This document shows positions 1 to 5,102 of a DNA stretch of 7,571 nt, one piece after another. Where the stretch lies: assembly GCA_946482165.1 (NCBI GenBank), contig CAMLQS010000249.1:1-7571 (forward strand), written 5' to 3'. A model generated the notes under the pieces. The model did no database searches, was not told the origin of the DNA, and saw nothing but the letters and a program-made list of their open reading frames with translations. Numbering within the stretch: position 1 is the first letter of the stretch; each line of letters opens with the position of its first letter. Source of the stretch: an uncultured Verrucomicrobiota bacterium (lineage in GTDB: Bacteria > Verrucomicrobiota > Verrucomicrobiae > Opitutales > Opitutaceae). The position numbers were made by a program, and so were the translations under genes.

Positions 1-71
1 CGGCGCGCGCGGGAGACGCGAAGAATGCAGGATACGCCGGTGAGCGCGGGATGAGGAGAAACCGGAGTTTT

Positions 72-181
72 TTAACCGCGGATTCGCCACCGGCGAACAA
101 GTGGCGGGGATGGGCGCGGATTTTTGGACCACGGAATACTCTGGCTCGGTATCCGCGTTCGTCCGCGCAATCCGCGGTTAA
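72..181. repeat. Nested inverted repeat downstream of the SRAP gene
   Basis: The outer arms TTAACCGCGGATT (72-84) and AATCCGCGGTTAA (169-181) are perfect 13-bp reverse complements. Inside them a second pair, CGCGGAT (115-121) and ATCCGCG (151-157), is also perfectly complementary, giving a nested stem. The element begins 3 bases beyond the SRAP stop codon on the minus strand. No T-run follows either arm on either strand, so it is not a standard intrinsic terminator. It looks like a dispersed GC-rich intergenic repeat that may protect or end the transcript. The region 1-71 to its left shows no gene I can support. Confidence 0.75.
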
Positions 182-184
182 GAT

Positions 185-934
185 TCAGAGATCGAGCGCG
201 AGGTTGCCGGCGTCGTCGTCTTCGTCGCGTGAGGCGAGGCCGTGGACGGCGGGAACAATGCACTCGGGGGCGTCGAAGTCGGAGCGGTTGACGCGCGGGC
301 TGACGGGCGTGGCGGTCATTTGCGCGGCGTCGGCGGGCGTAAGCAGAGCGGCGAGATCGGCTTCGGTGGCGGAGAAGTCGAGCCAGGCGCGGCAGGCTTC
401 GGCGCTGGTAAGCAGCGCGGGCATGCGGTGGTGGAGCGGCGCCATGAGCTCGTTGGGCACCGTGGTGACGATGACCGTGGCGGGCTGGCCGTCGGCGGCA
501 TGCGGCTCCCAAAGACCGGCGAAGGCGAAGGGCTCGGCGCCGGCGCGGCGGAAGAGCCAGGGCAGGCGGGCGCGGCCTCGCTTTTCCCACTCGTAGAAGC
601 CGGTCGCGGGGATGAGGCAGCGGCGGTGGCGAAAGGCTTCGCGGAAGGAGGGCTTTTGCGCGAGCGTCTCGGCGCGGGCGTTCGTGAGCAGGGAGCCGGG
701 AGCAAGGAGCGAGGAGCCGGAGGACGGAGGGGGGGAAGCGGCAAAGCCCCAGCGCGGGGTGAAGACGCGGGCGGTGCGGGGTTTTTCGCCGGCGCGGACG
801 GCGAGGAGTTTGGTGCCGGGCGCGATATTGAAGCGATCCATCGCTTTCGCCACGGCGGACGCGAGGGAGTCGAGGCCGAGCTTTTTGAAGCCGGCCTCGG
901 CAGCGGCGCGCTCGAGGAGGAAGCGGGTGCACAT
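185..934 (-). CDS. SOS response-associated peptidase (SRAP) family protein, YedK/HMCES-like
   Basis: The product is 249 aa. SRAP proteins form a covalent thiazolidine crosslink through their N-terminal cysteine with abasic sites in single-stranded DNA, shielding the lesion, and can reverse the link. The family's catalytic set is visible. Cys2 follows the initiator Met directly, which fixes the start. Asn85 lies in NARAET (85-90), Glu115 in GFYEW (112-116), and His168 in LHHRMP (167-172). The RWGF segment (61-64) and the FNIAPGTKLL segment are also family-typical. The odd part is residues 73-84, a Ser/Leu/Gly/Pro-rich stretch encoded by heptamer DNA repeats directly before Asn85. The short Asp-rich C-terminal end (238-241) is probably disordered. 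The gene lies 123 bp downstream of the sulfhydrylase gene on the same strand, with a large hairpin between them, so separate transcription is possible. Family assignment is firm; activity is inferred from the intact residues. Confidence 0.95.
   Translation of the reverse strand: MCTRFLLERAAAEAGFKKLGLDSLASAVAKAMDRFNIAPGTKLLAVRAGEKPRTARVFTPRWGFAASPPPSSGSSLLAPGSLLTNARAETLAQKPSFREAFRHRRCLIPATGFYEWEKRGRARLPWLFRRAGAEPFAFAGLWEPHAADGQPATVIVTTVPNELMAPLHHRMPALLTSAEACRAWLDFSATEADLAALLTPADAAQMTATPVSPRVNRSDFDAPECIVPAVHGLASRDEDDDAGNLALDL
683..717. repeat. In-frame heptanucleotide repeat inside the SRAP gene
   Basis: Five consecutive 7-base units are seen on the plus strand: CGTGAGC, AGGGAGC, CGGGAGC, AAGGAGC and GAGGAGC. 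The last four all fit NNGGAGC. Read on the coding strand they encode residues 73-84 of the SRAP protein (GSSLLAP followed by GSLLT), with a roughly 7-residue peptide period. The tract abuts the catalytic Asn85. A period of 7 does not shift the frame when copies change by three units. Confidence 0.8.
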
Positions 935-965
935 GGCGGGATCGCGGGCGGGAGGACGGAAATTT

Positions 966-1052
966 TTAACGCAGAGACGCAGAGGCGCGGAGCGGAGGAG
1001 GGAGAATGTTTATTGACGTTTCTCTCTCCGCGTCTCTGCGCCTCCGCGTTAA
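966..1052. repeat. Long imperfect inverted repeat between the sulfhydrylase and SRAP genes
   Basis: The 27-base arms are 966-992 and 1026-1052, separated by 33 bases. Twenty-four of 27 positions are Watson-Crick complementary. In a minus-strand transcript two of the three remaining positions become G-U pairs and one is A-C. In a plus-strand transcript only one becomes a G-U pair. The better fold is therefore in the sense direction of both flanking genes. It begins 5 bases past the sulfhydrylase stop codon. No U-run follows, so it may act as a transcript-stabilising or processing hairpin, or simply be a mobile-type dispersed repeat. Confidence 0.85.
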
Positions 1053-1057
1053 ATGTT

Positions 1058-2371
1058 CTAAGCGTGCGCCAAGGCCTGTTCGAGGTCGGCCTTGAGGTCG
1101 GCGAAGTCTTCGCAGCCGAAGCTGAGGCGGATGTAGTCGGGCTGGACGCCGGAGGCGGTCTGTTGGTCGGGCGTGAGCTGGCTGTGGGTGGTGCTCGCGG
1201 GGTGGATGGCGAGGCTCTTGGCGTCGCCGATGTTGGCGAGGTGGCTGAAGAGCTTGAACGCGTTGATGGTGCGCTTGGCGCCCTCGAAGCCGGACTTGAC
1301 GCCGAAGCCGAGGAGGCCGCCGTATCCGCCGGTTAGATACTTATTGGCCGCGGCGTGGTATTTGGAGCCGGGCAGGCCGGGGTAGTTGACCCAGGCGACC
1401 TGCGGGTGGTCCTTGAGGAAGTGCGCGGCGGCGAGGGCGTTGGAGCAGATGCGCTCCATGCGGAGGTGGAGGGTCTCGATGCCGATAAGGGACTGCCAGG
1501 CGTTGAAAGGGCTGATGCAGGCGCCGACGTCGCGCAGGAGCTGGAGGCGCATCTTGAGGGCGAACGCGACGTTGGCGCCGCCGGCGGGCGGGAAGGCCTT
1601 GAAGGCGTCCCAGTGGACGAGGCCGTGGTAGGAGGGGTCGGGCGTGGTGAAGCCGGGAAAGCGGCCGGAGCCCCAGTCGAAGTTGCCGCCGTCGACGACG
1701 ATGCCGCCGATGGAGGTGCCGTGGCCGGCGAGATACTTTGTGGTGGAGTGGACGACGATGTTGGCGCCCCATTCGAAGGAGCGGTGGAGGATCGGGCCGA
1801 GGCAGGTGTTGTCGAGAATGAGGGGCACGCCGGACTCGCGGGCGATCTTGGCGACCTCCTCCACGGGGAAGATGTTGAGGGCGGGGTTGCCGAGGCCCTC
1901 GCCGTAGAAGGCCTTGGTGTTGGGACGGAGGGCGCGGCGGAAGGCCTCGGGGTCGTCGGCGTCGACGAAGGTGATCTCGAGACCGAGCTTCGGTAGCGTG
2001 TGGTGGAAAAGATTGTAGGTGCCGCCGTAGAGCTGGGAGACCGAGACGATGTGGTCGCCGGCGCCGGCGAGGTTGAGGACGGCGTCGGTGATGGCGGCCT
2101 GTCCCGAGGCGTGGGCGACGGCGGCGGTGCCGCCCTCGAGCGCGGCGATGCGTTGCTCGAAGACCTCGGTGGTGGGGTTGCCGATGCGGGTGTAGATGTT
2201 GCCCAGTTCCTTGAGGGCGAAAAGATTCGCGGCGTGCTCGGTGTCGCGGAAGACGAAGCTCGTGCTCTGGTAGAGCGGCACGGCGCGCGAGCCGGTGGCG
2301 GAGTCGGGGACTTGGCCGGCGTGGAGGGACTTGGTGCCGAGACCGATCGGGTAGGGCTTGAGGGAAGACAT
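1058..2371 (-). CDS. metY: O-acetylhomoserine sulfhydrylase (PLP-dependent, Cys/Met metabolism family)
   Basis: This cytosolic enzyme makes homocysteine from O-acetylhomoserine and sulfide, the direct sulfhydrylation route to methionine. The 437-aa product matches the usual length of about 430. Visible family features are YTRIGNPT (60-67), phosphate-binding residues ASGQAA (88-93), cofactor-stacking Tyr115 in QLYGGT, Asp187 in LILDNT contacting the pyridine nitrogen, the Schiff-base Lys212 in HSTTKYLAGHGT, and substrate-carboxylate Arg415 in YIRLSFG. I place the start at the ATG at 2371 (MSSLKPYPIG). An in-frame ATG at 2437 would add 22 residues, but those come from a heptamer DNA tract and match nothing in the family. 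No strong Shine-Dalgarno is visible before 2371. No other methionine gene is adjacent, and the gene is divergent from the hydrolase at 2533. A cystathionine gamma-synthase-like specificity is less likely given the length and the LDNT/GGIVVDGG segments. Confidence 0.93.
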   Translation of the reverse strand: MSSLKPYPIGLGTKSLHAGQVPDSATGSRAVPLYQSTSFVFRDTEHAANLFALKELGNIYTRIGNPTTEVFEQRIAALEGGTAAVAHASGQAAITDAVLNLAGAGDHIVSVSQLYGGTYNLFHHTLPKLGLEITFVDADDPEAFRRALRPNTKAFYGEGLGNPALNIFPVEEVAKIARESGVPLILDNTCLGPILHRSFEWGANIVVHSTTKYLAGHGTSIGGIVVDGGNFDWGSGRFPGFTTPDPSYHGLVHWDAFKAFPPAGGANVAFALKMRLQLLRDVGACISPFNAWQSLIGIETLHLRMERICSNALAAAHFLKDHPQVAWVNYPGLPGSKYHAAANKYLTGGYGGLLGFGVKSGFEGAKRTINAFKLFSHLANIGDAKSLAIHPASTTHSQLTPDQQTASGVQPDYIRLSFGCEDFADLKADLEQALAHA

Positions 2372-2379
2372 GGTGGGGA

Positions 2380-2442
2380 AATGACGAATGACGAATGACC
2401 AATGACCAATGACCAATGACCAATGACCAATGACCAATGACC
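2380..2442. repeat. Heptanucleotide tandem repeat, nine copies
   Basis: Two copies of AATGACG (2380-2393) are followed by seven exact copies of AATGACC (2394-2442), 63 bp with no interruption. The tract begins 8 bases upstream of the chosen sulfhydrylase start. On the minus strand it reads as an open frame giving a repeating VIGHWSL/VIGHWSF peptide, a known source of false N-terminal extensions. Such tracts can vary in copy number through replication slippage. Confidence 0.97.
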
Positions 2443-2532
2443 GCGGTGGCGGAAAGGGTTAGCGTGAGTCGAGGCAGCCGGGGAGGCGATTTCGGATTTG
2501 CGGCGGACGTCGGGTAAGGGCGGGGTGCGGGG
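2443..2532. promoter_or_regulatory. Divergent intergenic region between metY and the hydrolase gene
   Basis: These 90 bases, plus the adjoining heptamer tract, are the only space for promoters of the two divergent genes. I see no convincing -35/-10 pair. The sequence just before the hydrolase start is G-rich (GGGGTGCGGGG then ATG) and gives only a loose ribosome-binding match. No riboswitch fold, such as a SAM riboswitch, could be recognised upstream of metY. Confidence 0.3.
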
Positions 2533-3681
2533 ATGCCGGGAGTTTTTCTAATGCTTTTGCTCGCGCTGGGGTTGCTGGCGGCGGCGCGGTTTTCCGTGCG
2601 GCCGGCGCGGAGCTATCGAGCGTGGTGGGTGGCGCTTTTCGCCACGGAGCTGGGGCATCTGTGGTGTGTGCTCGCGGGCGTTTTCGCGTTTTGGGCGGGG
2701 CGGTTCGCGTGGGCGGGGCAGGGCGGCAGCGAGCGAGGAGCGGCGGCTGGGGCGGCAGTGGTTTTTTCGACTGCGGCTTTTCTCTTCGCTCGTCCGGCCT
2801 GGCTGGCGTGGCGGATGAGCGCGGGGGTGGACGCACGGCTGACGGCGACCTTTGGCGCCGGAGAGCGGGTTTGGTCTTGGACGCGGCTGTGGCGTTGGCC
2901 GACGAGCGCGGAAGCGGTGCGGGCGGAATATTTCGATGCCGAGGGATGCGCGGTGGATTTTTATCGGGCGCGGGGCGGGCCGGAGACTGGAGGGGCGCCC
3001 TGCGTGGTGTTGGTGCATGGCGGCGGGTGGGACAGGGGGGATCGGACGGAGTTGGCCGGGCTTAACCGTTGGCTGGCGGCGCGCGGCGTGGCGGTGGCGG
3101 CTTTCGATTATCGGTTGGCGCCGCAGCATCCATGGCCGGCCCAGGCGGAGGATCTGCGCGTGGTGCTTGGCTGGGTGCGGGAGAACGCGGCGAAGCTTGG
3201 CGTGAATCCGGAGCGGTTGACCTTGCTCGGGCGGAGCGCGGGCGGGCAGATCGCCACGGCGACGGCGTATGGGGAAACGTTGCCCGGGGTGCGCGCGGTG
3301 GTGGCGCTGTATGCGTGCCACGACATGGAGTTCGTGTGGTCGATCCGGTCGGAACACGACGCGCTGAACTCGCACAAGCTGATGTCGCAGTTCCTTGGTG
3401 GCGGGCCGGATGACGATGAGGCGCGGGCGCGGTTTCGGAGCGCGAGCGGGGAGAAGCTGGTGCATGCGGGCGTGCCGAAGACGCTGCTCATCCACGGAAA
3501 ATTGGACGAACTGGTGTGGTGCCGGCACAGCGAGCGACTCGCGGCGGAGCTGGAGAAAGCGGGCGTGCCGCACGTGTTCGTCGAGTTGCCTTGGGCGACC
3601 CATGCGGGTGAGGCGAATCTGCACGGCCCCTCGGGGCAGCTGATCACCGAGGCGGTGCTGCGGACGGCCCGGGGGCGGTGA
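2533..3681 (+). CDS. Membrane-anchored alpha/beta hydrolase (esterase/lipase, HSL/BD-FAE-like)
   Basis: The product is 382 aa. The C-terminal half is an alpha/beta hydrolase with a complete catalytic apparatus: oxyanion-hole HGGGW (162-166), nucleophile Ser235 in GRSAGG (233-238), Asp325 in HGKLDELV, and His357 in WATHAGE. The DYRLAPQHPWPAQ segment (192-204) is typical of carboxylesterases related to hormone-sensitive lipase. Before it lie three hydrophobic segments at about 3-20, 29-55 and 72-92, suggesting an inner-membrane anchor. The orientation of the catalytic domain is not clear from sequence. The substrate cannot be named; acyl or carbohydrate esters are plausible. The start at 2533 puts the first hydrophobic stretch at the very N terminus. 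The gene ends 63 bases before the antitoxin start, and a short stem (GGCCG 3693-3697 with CGGCC 3705-3709) lies in that gap. The fold is certain; the function is only general. Confidence 0.9.
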   Translation: MPGVFLMLLLALGLLAAARFSVRPARSYRAWWVALFATELGHLWCVLAGVFAFWAGRFAWAGQGGSERGAAAGAAVVFSTAAFLFARPAWLAWRMSAGVDARLTATFGAGERVWSWTRLWRWPTSAEAVRAEYFDAEGCAVDFYRARGGPETGGAPCVVLVHGGGWDRGDRTELAGLNRWLAARGVAVAAFDYRLAPQHPWPAQAEDLRVVLGWVRENAAKLGVNPERLTLLGRSAGGQIATATAYGETLPGVRAVVALYACHDMEFVWSIRSEHDALNSHKLMSQFLGGGPDDDEARARFRSASGEKLVHAGVPKTLLIHGKLDELVWCRHSERLAAELEKAGVPHVFVELPWATHAGEANLHGPSGQLITEAVLRTARGR

Positions 3682-3744
3682 TGGCGGGGATCGGCCGAGT
3701 GAACCGGCCTTGCTTCGGTGCCTTCGTCGGGCATCGTGTCCGAC

Positions 3745-3957
3745 ATGGCGTTGACGAGCGTTTATTTGGCCGAGGAGGCCTTGAGTTTGCCGCTGGAAGA
3801 GCGGGCGGCTCTGGCGCGTCTGCTTTTGGACAGCGTGACAGCCGATGGACGAAGCGATGCGGAGATCCGGGCTGAACTGCAGGAGCGTCTGGTTCGTTTG
3901 AAGTCGGGCGAAGACAAGGGGCTTTCGTTCGAGGCGGTGTTTGGCGAGCCGGCATGA
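3745..3957 (+). CDS. Type II antitoxin, addiction-module component family (TIGR02574-like)
   Basis: This 70-aa acidic, mostly helical protein should bind and neutralise the toxin encoded next to it and, as is common for such modules, may repress its own promoter. The helix ALSLPLEERAALARLLLDSV (12-31) matches the family's conserved leucine/glutamate pattern, and the tail RLKSGEDKGLSFEAVF (51-66) matches the usual xxxSGxxxGxSxxEV ending. I chose the ATG at 3745. A GTG at 3718 would add nine residues with no family resemblance. The stop overlaps the toxin start by four bases (ATGA at 3954-3957), indicating translational coupling. The gene is 63 bases after the hydrolase, so it could share that transcript or have its own promoter. 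No clear operator palindrome was found apart from the 5-bp stem at 3693-3709. Confidence 0.88.
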   Translation: MALTSVYLAEEALSLPLEERAALARLLLDSVTADGRSDAEIRAELQERLVRLKSGEDKGLSFEAVFGEPA

Positions 3958-4259
3958 AGGTCGTGTTCAGCACGCGGTTTCGCGAGGATCTGAACGAGGC
4001 GAGCGAACACTACCGCAAGGTATCCGAGCGCTTGGCGGCGGATTTTTCCGAGCGGGTAAAGTCGACGGTCCGCACGGTCGTGAACTGGCGCGGAGGCGAC
4101 CACGTGGGTCCGCACGGCTTCCCGTGTCGGAGGTGTCGGCCGTTTCCTTACGTGGTCTATTACGAGGTGAGCGATGAGACACTCCATGTGCTCGCTTTGG
4201 TGCATGAGCGTCGGCACCCGGACCACTTGACGGGCGGCGGTCCGGGGGATGGCAGATGA
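3954..4259 (+). CDS. RelE/ParE superfamily toxin
   Basis: The 101-aa product has the RelE/ParE layout. It starts with beta strand MKVVFST and a helix containing REDLNEASEHYRK, and ends in the core PFPYVVYYEV (63-72), then LHVLALVHERRHPD (77-90). The final histidine/arginine cluster HERRHP is the usual signature in this toxin group. The target (ribosome-dependent mRNA cleavage as in RelE, or DNA gyrase as in ParE) cannot be told from sequence alone. Cys58 and Cys61 sit in the FPCRRCRPFPY segment. The last ten residues (about 92-101) are Gly-rich and look like a loose tail. Start codon and antitoxin stop share the ATGA overlap, the usual order for this family (antitoxin first). The stop is 24 bases before the DTW gene, so read-through transcription into that gene is likely. 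Confidence 0.88.
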   Translation: MKVVFSTRFREDLNEASEHYRKVSERLAADFSERVKSTVRTVVNWRGGDHVGPHGFPCRRCRPFPYVVYYEVSDETLHVLALVHERRHPDHLTGGGPGDGR

Positions 4260-4283
4260 ACGCGGGCGAGAACACGGAGAACC

Positions 4284-5057
4284 ATGGCTCGTAGCGTAGT
4301 GCTTCAGGGGACGCATCGCTGCGAGCGGTGCGAATTGCCGCCGCGGTGGTGCGTTTGCGCCGCGCAGCGGGCGGAGGCGTGTCCGCTGCACGTCGACGTG
4401 TTGCAGCATGCGTTGGAGGCGCATCGGCCTTCGAGCACGGGGAACCTGATTCCGCGCGTCGTCGAGGGCTCGCGCGTGCATCTGTATCGACGCGAGCGAC
4501 CGTTGGTGCGCGCGGAGATCGTGCGGCCCGAGGCGAGCGAGCTGTGGATTTTGCATCCGAACGGGGAGTCGGTGCCGGAGCGCGATCTCGCGGCGGAGGC
4601 GGCGGACGGGCGAAAACTGCAGGTGTTATTGCTCGACGCGAGCTGGGCCCAGGCGGGCGGGATGCTGGCGCAGGTGCAGGACTGGGGGCGGCGCGTGCGG
4701 TTGCCGATGTCGGGGAAAAGCCGCTACGCGCTGCGGGCGCAGAACGGAGACGGGCGCTTTTCGACGTTTGAGGCGCTATTGTTTTTGTTGGAGGCGCGCG
4801 GTGAGTCGGAGACGGCGCGGCGCCTGCGATTGCAGTTTGAACTGCATGTTTACGCGGGGCTTTGTTCGCGCGGACGGAAGCTTGAGGCGGAGACGTATCT
4901 GGCGGAGTCGCCGGTGAAGGATGCCTTTCCGGAATTGATTATGGAGTTTGCTCGGAAGCGGCCGAACCCGGATGCAGTGCATCGGCCGCGGGAGACGCAG
5001 CGGGCGCGCGGCTCGGACGCGGGCGCGGACGCCGGGGACGGCGTCCCTTCAAACTAG
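4284..5057 (+). CDS. DTW-domain tRNA-uridine aminocarboxypropyltransferase (TapT/YfiP-like)
   Basis: DTW-domain enzymes transfer the 3-amino-3-carboxypropyl group from S-adenosylmethionine to uridine in tRNA, forming acp3U. The 257-aa product shows an N-terminal cysteine cluster, RCERCELPPRWCVC (Cys13, 16, 23, 25), probably metal-binding. It is followed by STGNLIPRVV (51-60), LHPNGE (90-95), the DASW motif (118-121) in the DxTW position, and RFSTFEALLFLLE (158-170). The motif carries Ser where Thr is usual. The start at 4284 has a GGAG four bases upstream. The last 13 residues (about 245-257) are encoded by a dispersed hairpin repeat and are unlikely to be part of the ancestral protein; the domain probably ends near residue 225. 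The gene follows the toxin by 24 bases. Which tRNA position is modified is not deducible. Family call is strong; enzyme activity is inferred from characterised relatives. Confidence 0.88.
   Translation: MARSVVLQGTHRCERCELPPRWCVCAAQRAEACPLHVDVLQHALEAHRPSSTGNLIPRVVEGSRVHLYRRERPLVRAEIVRPEASELWILHPNGESVPERDLAAEAADGRKLQVLLLDASWAQAGGMLAQVQDWGRRVRLPMSGKSRYALRAQNGDGRFSTFEALLFLLEARGESETARRLRLQFELHVYAGLCSRGRKLEAETYLAESPVKDAFPELIMEFARKRPNPDAVHRPRETQRARGSDAGADAGDGVPSN
5018..5053. repeat. Dispersed hairpin repeat, copy 1 (inside the DTW gene 3' end)
   Basis: The sequence contains a perfect 8-bp stem, GGACGCCG (5027-5034) and CGGCGTCC (5039-5046), with loop GGGA. It shares its first 16 bases (CGCGGGCGCGGACGCC) exactly with 6679-6694, and its end (CGGCGTCCCT then CAAA) differs by one base from the other copy. 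It ends one base before the DTW stop codon and lies just upstream of the end of the convergent gene at 5079. Confidence 0.88.
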
Positions 5058-5073
5058 CTGGAACCGCGCGGGG

Positions 5074-5102
5074 ACGGGTCAGCCCGTGCGACGGGATTTT
5101 TT
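5074..5102 (+). terminator. Possible intrinsic terminator of the DTW transcript, with a competing stem
   Basis: A 5-bp GC-rich stem CCCGT (5083-5087)/ACGGG (5091-5095), loop GCG, is followed by A and six Ts (5097-5102). This fits a rho-independent terminator for plus-strand transcription 26 bases past the DTW stop. An identical ACGGG at 5074-5078 can pair with the same CCCGT through loop TCAG, giving a mutually exclusive fold. The stem is short, and the DNA also encodes the C terminus of the minus-strand gene (Lys/Arg-rich, AAA AAA codons explain the Ts), so chance is a real alternative. Confidence 0.45.

Noticed and set aside
1..71. Open plus-strand frames at the left edge, one ending in TGA at 52-54, possibly the 3' end of an upstream gene.
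   Set aside because: Only about 17 residues are visible, rich in Arg, with no recognisable motif; all three plus frames look alike in GC-rich DNA, so no gene can be supported.
242..1336. A 364-codon plus-strand open frame rich in Gly, Ala and Glu, opposite the SRAP and metY genes.
   Set aside because: It runs antisense to two genes with intact catalytic motifs and crosses the inverted repeat at 966-1052; its composition is that of a GC-rich shadow frame.
2372..2437. N-terminal extension of metY by 22 residues from an upstream ATG at 2437.
   Set aside because: The extra peptide is the translated heptamer repeat (VIGHWSL-type) and the family-like sequence starts only at MSSLKPYP from 2371.
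1058..2532. SAM or T-box riboswitch upstream of metY.
   Set aside because: The leader consists mainly of the heptamer tract and a short G-rich segment, with no recognisable conserved core of these riboswitches.
3693..3709. GGCCG/CGGCC stem between the hydrolase and antitoxin genes, considered as a terminator or antitoxin operator.
   Set aside because: The stem is only 5 bp with a 7-base loop, no T-run follows, and such short GC stems are expected by chance at this base composition.
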